Source: Saprospiraceae bacterium (GTDB lineage: Bacteria > Bacteroidota > Bacteroidia > Chitinophagales > Saprospiraceae). From it: 19,456 nucleotides of DNA. Made by a program: the position numbers and the translations under genes. Location: contig JAHDBO010000007.1 of assembly GCA_020630355.1 (NCBI GenBank), forward strand, positions 1 through 19,456, given 5' to 3'. A model generated the notes under the pieces. It searched no databases and had not been told where the DNA came from. It saw only the letters and a list, made by a program, of their open reading frames with translations. This document shows positions 14,125 to 19,456 of this stretch, piece by piece. Position 1 is the stretch's first letter. Each line of letters opens with the position of its first letter.

Positions 14125-16794
14125 ATGGAGACTACAGCGCATAGTACTTCAGCCAAAAACAACCCTAGGGCAGGCAAAGAAGAGCAATATAAAAAGTATA
14201 TCAAATGGATATGGCGGCTAGCAGTCGCTGGCTTGTCTGTGATGGTGCTATGGTTTGCTTACTTGTCCTTGTTTGCAAAATTGCCTGGCTTCGAAGAGCT
14301 GGAGAACCCTCAGACCAATCTGGCATCGGAGGTACTGTCGGATGATGGTTCTACGCTAGGTCGGTTTTTTATAGAAAACAGAGTGCCTGTTACTTACGAG
14401 CAGCTTTCACCTCATTTAGTAGATGCCCTGATTGCAACGGAGGACGAGCGATTCTTGGAGCATGCAGGTGTTGACCCAGAAGCCTTGGCTCGTGTTGCTG
14501 TCAAAACGGTACTTGGGGGAGATTCGAGTAGCGGAGGAGGGAGTACCATTACACAACAATTGGCCAAACTGCTTTATGGGCGTACAAGCACAAGAGGGAT
14601 GAATTTTGTTCAAAGGGCTTGGACGATGCTCAACGTAAAATTCAAGGAATGGATTACTTCTGTACGCTTAGAGCGCAGCTATACCAAACAGGAAATCATG
14701 GCAATGTACTTGAATAAGTACGACTTTTTGAATGGGGCCTATGGTATTAAGGCCGCTTCAGAAATTTACTTTGGAAAATCTCAGGATTCACTCAATATTC
14801 AAGAGTCAGCGATGCTGATTGGGATGTTGAAAAACTCTTCTTATTACAATCCAAATCGACGCCCAGAATTGGTAAAGCAACGTCGGGAAGTGGTCATGAG
14901 CCAGATGGTTAAAGCAGAAATGTTGGAAAAAACCTTGTACGATTCTTTGCGGCAGACAGAATTGGGGCTTAGCTTCAAACGCTCCACACATTCCGAAGGT
15001 CCTGCACCATACTGCCGAGAGGAGATTCGTAAAGAGGTTAAGAATATATTTGCGGATATGCAGCGATTGGATGGAGTAGAAAGAAATGTACATACAGATG
15101 GATATAAAATTTATACAACCATCAATCCTAAGATGCAAGAACATGCAGAATTTGCGGCTAGAAAACACTTGAAAAGTTTACAAAAAACCTTTTTTAAACG
15201 CTGGGGAAAAAAAGACCCTTGGACTTATGGGGCGACAAAAAGCGAAATCGAAGCACGTAAAAATGCCTTTAACCGAGTTGTGAAAGAATCCGAGCGTTAT
15301 GGTGAGATTCGAGAAAAACAGTTAAAGTCCGTTTTAGATGCCATCAAAGAAACGTTTGACTTCACGATTCAGGATTTCGATATAGAGCGGATGTTGAATC
15401 AGGAAGAAGACGACACCTATCTAGCTGGTTTGCGCGAGAAAAAACTGCTTACGAAGAAAAAAAGTACGCTCTATCGCAAAATCATGAAGAGTGATGAATG
15501 GACAAAATTGAAAAATCGTTGGACGGCCTTCCAAGCTGCTGTCAATAAGGAATTTTCAACGGAAGTGCCCATGAAAGTATTCGCTTATAATCCAGTAGGG
15601 GAGATAGATACATTGATGACCCCTTTTGATTCAATACGTTATCACAGGATGCATTTGCAATGTGGCGTCATTGCGGTAGAACCACAAACAGGACATATCA
15701 AAGCTTGGGTAGGTGGGCCAGACCATAAGTACTTCAAGTTTGACCACGTCAACAAATCAGTTTCTCGTCAAGTAGGCTCTACTTTCAAACCGTTCGTGTA
15801 TGCGGCCGCAGTAGAAATGCGCGGTATTTCCCCTTGTTTTACCGTCATGGACCAGCCAGTGACCATTCATGCAGGTGAAGCGGAGTTTGGCTTGGTGAAA
15901 GACTGGACACCCAAAAACTTTAGTAAGTACACCGGCAATAAGTACACGCTTCAAGAAGGTTTGAGACAGTCGAAAAATACCGTTTCTGCCTACTTGATGA
16001 AAGAGCTAAGAAGCGTTGACCCCGTCCGCACGATTGTCAAAAACATGGGGATTGAAGTCGACCAAGAAATACTGCCAGGAGAATATCGGGTTCCTAAACA
16101 ACCCTCTATCGCTTTAGGGGCTACCAATTTATCGGTATACGAAATGACAGGGGCTTTCGCCACCTTTGCAAATAATGGAATTTATAATAGCCCCGTTCTG
16201 ATTAAAAGAATCGAGGACAGGAATGGGAATGTGATTTATGAAGCACCTCGTATAGAAAAACAAGCATTGTCGGAACAAAGCAATTATGTGATGATAGACA
16301 TGTTGCAAAAAGTAGTCCAAGGGGCAAATACAGTACGTAAAGTAAAAAGTCAAATTGCTGGAAAGACGGGGACAACCAATAAACATGCAGATGGTTGGTT
16401 TATGGGCCTGACGCCTAATCTGGCAGTAGGGACTTGGGTTGGAGGCGATGATCGTTGGATACGGTTTATCAGTCCATACTGGGGGCAAGGAACTCGTATG
16501 GCTGCCCCTGTTTTTTGGGAGTTTTTACGTCAAGTAGAAGCAGACCCCGAGTTAGAGTGGGATACTAAAGCCCGCTTCCCCGAACCAATGAGAGAGATAG
16601 AGATAGAATTGGATTGTAGTAAATACGACCAAGAAAATTACGATGATGCTAATAATAATGACCCCAACAATCCGAATAGTGGAGCAGGAGGAGATACGGA
16701 TTTCTTCGAAGACGAGTTTGGCGATGAATTTGACACGCCTTCTACCACTACTCCACCAGACAGCACTGGTGTAAACGAATATGAAGAGTTTTAG
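14125..16794 (+). CDS. Bifunctional class A penicillin-binding protein 1a (transglycosylase/transpeptidase)
   Basis: This 889-residue peptidoglycan synthase of the mrcA/ponA type polymerises lipid II and cross-links the strands on the outer face of the inner membrane. A cytoplasmic tail and one membrane helix (about 30-50) precede the GT51 glycosyltransferase domain, with catalytic Glu106 in ATEDERF and GGSTITQQ at 138-145. The transpeptidase domain carries all three penicillin-binding motifs: STFK (Ser552 nucleophile, Lys555), SKN (616-618) and KTG (747-749, in AGKTGTTNKHADGWF). A Lys/Glu-rich helical insert (about 345-490) lies between the domains. After the catalytic part, the last 60 or so residues are a low-complexity acidic tail with NNNDPNNPNSG and DEFGDEFDTPSTTTPP, probably disordered. 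ATG 14125 is the only sensible start. It is transcribed alone and ends at a strong terminator. Intact; no missing catalytic residue. Confidence 0.97.
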   Translation: METTAHSTSAKNNPRAGKEEQYKKYIKWIWRLAVAGLSVMVLWFAYLSLFAKLPGFEELENPQTNLASEVLSDDGSTLGRFFIENRVPVTYEQLSPHLVDALIATEDERFLEHAGVDPEALARVAVKTVLGGDSSSGGGSTITQQLAKLLYGRTSTRGMNFVQRAWTMLNVKFKEWITSVRLERSYTKQEIMAMYLNKYDFLNGAYGIKAASEIYFGKSQDSLNIQESAMLIGMLKNSSYYNPNRRPELVKQRREVVMSQMVKAEMLEKTLYDSLRQTELGLSFKRSTHSEGPAPYCREEIRKEVKNIFADMQRLDGVERNVHTDGYKIYTTINPKMQEHAEFAARKHLKSLQKTFFKRWGKKDPWTYGATKSEIEARKNAFNRVVKESERYGEIREKQLKSVLDAIKETFDFTIQDFDIERMLNQEEDDTYLAGLREKKLLTKKKSTLYRKIMKSDEWTKLKNRWTAFQAAVNKEFSTEVPMKVFAYNPVGEIDTLMTPFDSIRYHRMHLQCGVIAVEPQTGHIKAWVGGPDHKYFKFDHVNKSVSRQVGSTFKPFVYAAAVEMRGISPCFTVMDQPVTIHAGEAEFGLVKDWTPKNFSKYTGNKYTLQEGLRQSKNTVSAYLMKELRSVDPVRTIVKNMGIEVDQEILPGEYRVPKQPSIALGATNLSVYEMTGAFATFANNGIYNSPVLIKRIEDRNGNVIYEAPRIEKQALSEQSNYVMIDMLQKVVQGANTVRKVKSQIAGKTGTTNKHADGWFMGLTPNLAVGTWVGGDDRWIRFISPYWGQGTRMAAPVFWEFLRQVEADPELEWDTKARFPEPMREIEIELDCSKYDQENYDDANNNDPNNPNSGAGGDTDFFEDEFGDEFDTPSTTTPPDSTGVNEYEEF

Positions 16795-16802
16795 TAATTA
16801 AA

Positions 16803-16847
16803 ATAATAAGAACGCCTCATTTTGTAAAACTGGGGCGTTCTTATTAT
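16803..16847 (+). terminator. Strong intrinsic terminator after PBP1a
   Basis: A 17-position stem (16803-16819 with 16831-16847, one G-U pair) is built on AAGAACGCC/GGCGTTCTT. Its 11-nt loop, TTTTGTAAAAC, can itself fold. The stem starts 9 nt after the stop codon. The 3' arm ends in TTCTTATTAT, which supplies the U-rich part. The A-rich left arm would let it work on the other strand too. Confidence 0.85.
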
Positions 16848-16869
16848 GCTGGAATAAACGTAAGTACTG

Positions 16870-16978
16870 GTCAAAAAATAACATCCCGATTAGGATTTTG
16901 GCGAATAGCTTGAAAAAACTCATTATCAATCATTTTTCCTTCGCTATTGCGCCAAAAATCGTTAAGTTATTTTTTGAC
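16870..16978. repeat. Fold-back (MITE-like) inverted-repeat element
   Basis: The ends are a perfect 13-bp inverted repeat, GTCAAAAAATAAC (16870-16882) and GTTATTTTTTGAC (16966-16978). Inside it, GATTTTGGCGAATAGC (from 16894) pairs with GCTATTGCGCCAAAAATC (ending 16960) over 16 bp, with two single-base bulges. GAAAAA/TTTTTC can extend the pairing further in. The whole 109 bp therefore folds into one long hairpin. TAAGTA flanks it on both sides in the same orientation (16861-16866 and 16985-16990), but at unequal distances (3 and 6 nt), so it is only a doubtful target duplication. No transposase is present. Confidence 0.6.
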
Positions 16979-17027
16979 GGTTTCTAAGTAAGCGCTAGGA
17001 TAAAAAGAAGTGCCTTTTTTGACTCGA

Positions 17028-17131
17028 AAAACCGAGAAGAACACAAGGCGGAAAACGTAGGCACAGCCTAGCTACACGGAGAGCTTGTCTGCACAAGCAG
17101 GGCTTTCCAACGAAGTAGTTGTTCTGGTTTT
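17028..17131. other. Branched structured element (possible ncRNA or palindromic repeat unit)
   Basis: The outer stem is AAAACC (17028-17033) with GGTTTT (17126-17131), continued after a 4-nt bulge by AGAACA (17038-17043) with TGTTCT (17120-17125). Next is GGAAA (17050-17054) with TTTCC (17104-17108). Inside these are two separate hairpins, TAGGC-ACA-GCCTA (17058-17070) and GCTTGT-CTGC-ACAAGC (17083-17098). The nested layout gives a closed, two-armed structure. It is also more GC-rich than its surroundings. The pairing is seen in the sequence; whether it acts as RNA or as DNA is unknown. Confidence 0.5.
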
Positions 17132-17427
17132 GCTGCCATAAAAGGATGAAGTTTTTGTTTTATCGTTGCTAATACAATGTAAATGAAATTTGTTTTCATT
17201 TGGGAATAATGAGAAAAAGTAAAGCGACCTTTAGGTTGCTAAAGATATCGCCCTTTTCAGCCGCAAGCTAAAGCATGCGAAACTATAATTTATTTTGTTT
17301 ACAGTGTACTAAGTACATTTTTTGTAATGTCATGCAAACTTATTTAAGACCTTGCGAAAAGCAAAATATTTTTTTACATTAAAGGCAACTGCATTTTTAA
17401 ATAAGAAAGAGAACAACCTAAATCTCG

Positions 17428-18528
17428 ATGGACTTAAAGTTAATACTGCTATTTTTAATCTCCTTCCTTTCATTTGGAGGTAGTGTGTTTATATTGTTAA
17501 AAAAAGGAAATAAATCCTTTAGTGTCAGTGTGTTGGCTGCTTTTCTAATGTGTATCGGGTTGATATTTTTTCAAACCTTCCTTATCAACTTTTATGGCCC
17601 TGAGAATAGCAACTCATTCTTAGTTTTTTATTCTTACATGTTTTTTGTTCTATGTTTAGTCTTGCCCCCTACATTCTATATGTATGTGCTGTCATTAGTC
17701 CAGAAGGGTAAAGAAATTGTTACGTTCAATCGGTTGCAATTATTTTATATACCAGCGGTCTTACTTTTTGTTATAAATATATTTTCCTTTGTTTCCTTAG
17801 AAAACCTACAGCCAAAAACAGAGAAGTATAACATGGTGATAAATGTCTTGCGCTATAGCAATTTCATCAGCTTGTTTTTTGTGTTTTTGCTCCAAAATGT
17901 ATTTTACTTATTTTTCTCATGGCGTTTTTACATTTCTCAGAAAGTAATTTTGCAAGGCTCTCAGTCCAGAGAGTCCAATATTACCCTGAATTGGATGAAA
18001 TGGTTCATTATCCTTTATACGATTCTAATGGGGACGCTCTATTTATTCCAGCTCAGCCCATTGATGCCAGGTAAAATTGTGTTCAGGGTGTTCAGTCTGG
18101 TCTATGTCTGTGTCATTATCTACTTCGGTAGTCGAAATTACCAATTTGTCCTAGAGAAAATCAAGGGGCAGATGTTGGATGAGAAAAAGATTGCTGAACT
18201 GAAAGGAGAGTTATTGCCCTATATGGAAAACGAGAAACCCTATTTGAATTATGACGTTTCCCTAAATTCCTTGGCACAGGCATTGAATACAAATAGTAAG
18301 TACCTCTCTTATTTAATTAATAAAGAATTTAAAACGAATTTCTCTAGCTTTATCAATACTTACCGAATCGAGGAAGCAAAAATATTGCTATCTAATCCAG
18401 TTAACGATATTTATACCATTGAAACGATTGCAGAGATGACAGGCTTCAAATCGAAGTCAGCTTTCAATACTGCATTCAAGAAATTTACAAATCTTACCCC
18501 CTCTAAATACAAGCTGATGCATAGCTGA
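17428..18528 (+). CDS. Membrane-anchored AraC-family transcriptional regulator
   Basis: This 366-residue protein joins an N-terminal integral-membrane part to a C-terminal AraC/XylS DNA-binding domain. About seven hydrophobic segments (roughly 3-24, 32-52, 67-91, 103-123, 143-168, 190-207 and 216-234) precede a charged linker (KIKGQMLDEKKIAELKGEL). The domain at about 278-363 contains two helix-turn-helix units: SLNSLAQALNTNSKYLSYLIN, then IETIAEMTGFKSKSAFNTAFKK with the family's closing TPSKYK. This architecture is common in Bacteroidota and suggests direct sensing of a membrane or extracellular signal; the ligand is unknown. ATG 17428 begins the first membrane helix. It reads toward the exported beta-helix gene at 18912, which is a possible target, but the 383-nt gap argues for separate promoters. 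The 5' region contains the palindrome at 17305-17317, possibly for autoregulation. Confidence 0.93.
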   Translation: MDLKLILLFLISFLSFGGSVFILLKKGNKSFSVSVLAAFLMCIGLIFFQTFLINFYGPENSNSFLVFYSYMFFVLCLVLPPTFYMYVLSLVQKGKEIVTFNRLQLFYIPAVLLFVINIFSFVSLENLQPKTEKYNMVINVLRYSNFISLFFVFLLQNVFYLFFSWRFYISQKVILQGSQSRESNITLNWMKWFIILYTILMGTLYLFQLSPLMPGKIVFRVFSLVYVCVIIYFGSRNYQFVLEKIKGQMLDEKKIAELKGELLPYMENEKPYLNYDVSLNSLAQALNTNSKYLSYLINKEFKTNFSSFINTYRIEEAKILLSNPVNDIYTIETIAEMTGFKSKSAFNTAFKKFTNLTPSKYKLMHS

Positions 18529-18911
18529 TGTTTGTTTTTTATCTTATATGTTAAAATCGTGACTTAACAAAAAGGCTTACTTTACTTGTTTTTATTCTAT
18601 CAGGAAAAGAATTATTTCCTGATAAGTAGTGGTTGTTAGTCCTGTTTTAGGGTGATGTCCGTTCAAATTCCGTGAATTAGGACAATCGGCACTATATTTA
18701 TTGAGTAAATAGCCTGAAATTTAGTCGAAAGTTTTAGCCAAAGGTGATTTGGCGAAATCTTATCTGTTATTTTAATAAGGCACTTGTTACTATTGGTAAT
18801 TGATATTTTTTGAATAACTTAATTTTTGTAATTGTGACAATTTTGTGTCGAATGATGAAAATTCAATACTGTTTTATTAAACCTAATTAGAAACTATTTT
18901 AAATAATTGTT
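18529..18911. promoter_or_regulatory. Intergenic region upstream of the beta-helix protein gene
   Basis: This 383-nt gap has no supported gene but several inverted repeats: TATCAGGAAA-AGAATTA-TTTCCTGATA (18598-18624, perfect 10-bp stem, no T-tract after it); TGTCC (18656-18660)/GGACA (18680-18684) around AATTC-CGT-GAATT (18666-18678); GCCAAA-GGTGA-TTTGGC (18737-18753); and AATTGT-G-ACAATT (18830-18842). The last lies 69 nt before the start codon at 18912, so it is the best operator candidate. The first may help end the regulator's transcript. TATTTTTTG and TAATTTTTG at about 18804-18829 are near-matches to the -7 box, each with one extra T. Confidence 0.4.
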
Positions 18912-19456
18912 ATGACGAAAAGACTACTCAACTTTAGTTTAATTTTATGCTTGGTGCTAGGAACTGCCCAATTGACTGCTCAAGTAGAAGTGGCACCATT
19001 ATCTTGTTATCCTCAATTTACTACTGCAGGGGATATGGATGCAGCTGCAGCTGGTGACCATACAAGTCAACCATTTGCGACATGGAAAGGAGCTTATGAT
19101 TATGCAGTAGCGAATGGTATAATGACAATAGACTTTGCACCAGGGACTTACTCTACAAGTGTTTCGGGTTTCCGTACGGATTGGGGGGATGCCGATGGAG
19201 GATTTGTGCTTCCTGCGGGCATGACAGTTAATGGAAATGGAGCATTGATTGATAATAATCCCGTAGGTTCAAGCCAACTATGTTTTGCTACCTTGAGTAC
19301 GGGGTCCACCGTAGACGGATTTACTTTTGAGAAATTCTCGGGTGTGCCAAATGGCGGAGCACTCTTCGTGCCAGCGACGGCGGACAACTGGACAATAAGC
19401 AACTGTGATTTCTTTAGTTCAAATCAAGGGACTGATGCCGTTATCGTGAATATGGG
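18912..19456 (+). CDS. Exported protein with predicted right-handed beta-helix (pectin-lyase-like) start, 3' truncated by window edge
   Basis: An uninterrupted frame runs from ATG 18912 to the end of the window (181 codons, no stop), so only the N-terminus is seen. Residues 1-24 (MTKRLLNFSLILCLVLGTAQLTAQ) form a signal peptide. The segment FATWKGAYDYAVANGIMTIDFAPGTYS matches the common opening of parallel beta-helix proteins, where a run of strands begins with an 'interval of A-x-x-A then PGTY' pattern. It is followed by repeating hydrophobic strands with Asn/Gly turns (GMTVNGNGALID, STVDGFTFEKFSG, NWTISNCDFFSS). Such proteins are secreted adhesins, polysaccharide lyases or T9SS cargo; the C-terminal domain that would decide is outside the window. 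It is downstream of, and co-directional with, the AraC-type regulator. Confidence 0.8.
   Translation, partial: MTKRLLNFSLILCLVLGTAQLTAQVEVAPLSCYPQFTTAGDMDAAAAGDHTSQPFATWKGAYDYAVANGIMTIDFAPGTYSTSVSGFRTDWGDADGGFVLPAGMTVNGNGALIDNNPVGSSQLCFATLSTGSTVDGFTFEKFSGVPNGGALFVPATADNWTISNCDFFSSNQGTDAVIVNM

Larger units (their letters stand above)
16848..17427. other. Structured intergenic region without a convincing gene
   Basis: About 580 nt between the PBP1a terminator and the AraC-type regulator contain no supported protein gene. In order it holds: a 109-bp fold-back element (16870-16978); a weak AAAAAG/CTTTTT hairpin (17002-17019); a branched structure (17028-17131); AAATGAAA/TTTCATTT (17181-17201, 5-nt loop); AGCGACC/GGTTGCT (17223-17240, 4-nt loop, one G-U); and the palindrome TGTACT-A-AGTACA (17305-17317). 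This density of pairing is far above the other gaps of the window. The last 110 nt are AT-rich and probably carry the regulator's promoter. Possible explanations are dispersed repeat or MITE-like DNA, or a structured RNA. Confidence 0.6.

Noticed and set aside
17028..17131. tRNA or tmRNA
   Set aside because: The branched fold lacks the T-loop GTTCRANNC sequence, an anticodon arm of the right size and a CCA-ready acceptor stem.
16848..17427. CRISPR array or retron in the structured gap
   Set aside because: The hairpins differ from one another in sequence and spacing, so there is no direct-repeat/spacer pattern. No reverse transcriptase or Cas gene is in the window.
18598..18624. Intrinsic terminator of the AraC-type regulator
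   Set aside because: The 10-bp stem is perfect but no T-tract follows on either strand, so I list it only as a hairpin in the gap.
19148..19402. 84-residue minus-strand frame at the right edge
   Set aside because: It is antisense to the exported beta-helix protein frame that begins at 18912 with a good signal peptide.

Overview
The window is 19.5 kb of chromosomal DNA from a member of the Bacteroidota. The evidence is a SusC/SusD outer-membrane uptake pair, several lipoproteins with signal peptides, an AraC-type regulator with a seven-helix membrane domain, and genes that mostly lack Shine-Dalgarno sequences. The DNA is moderately AT-rich. A free-living environmental lineage (Saprospiria- or Cytophagia-like) fits, but the genus cannot be fixed from the sequence.

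Layout. (1) 1-4676, plus strand: a tight run of a Gfo/Idh/MocA sugar oxidoreductase (5' end outside the window), a polyprenyl-phosphate sugar-1-phosphate transferase, and a large exported PIG-L/LmbE-type deacetylase. It looks like the end of a surface-polysaccharide or glycoconjugate cluster. (2) 4677-10842: a leader with a strong hairpin, then susC, susD and a third, unrecognised lipoprotein gene, closed by a clear intrinsic terminator. No glycoside hydrolase or peptidase lies beside it, so its substrate is unknown. (3) 11019-12698, minus strand: a small TPR-like protein with two membrane helices and a cyclase-family metal hydrolase. (4) 12768-16847, plus strand: a small acidic lipoprotein, nadD (NAD biosynthesis) and a bifunctional class A penicillin-binding protein (PBP1a), closed by a 17-bp-stem terminator. 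(5) 16848-17427: about 580 bp without a convincing gene but full of secondary structure. It holds a 109-bp fold-back element, a branched about 104-nt element, several simple hairpins and a short palindrome. (6) 17428-18528: a membrane-anchored AraC-family regulator. (7) 18912 to the window end: the start of an exported, probably beta-helical protein that runs off the edge.

Most genes are ordinary for this phylum. The features that known genes do not explain are the structured stretch 16870-17317, the imperfect 14-bp-stem hairpin in the susC leader, and a 16-bp sequence shared in inverted orientation by two intergenic regions (13298-13313 and 16861-16876). I see no CRISPR array, intact transposase, phage gene, tRNA or rRNA.
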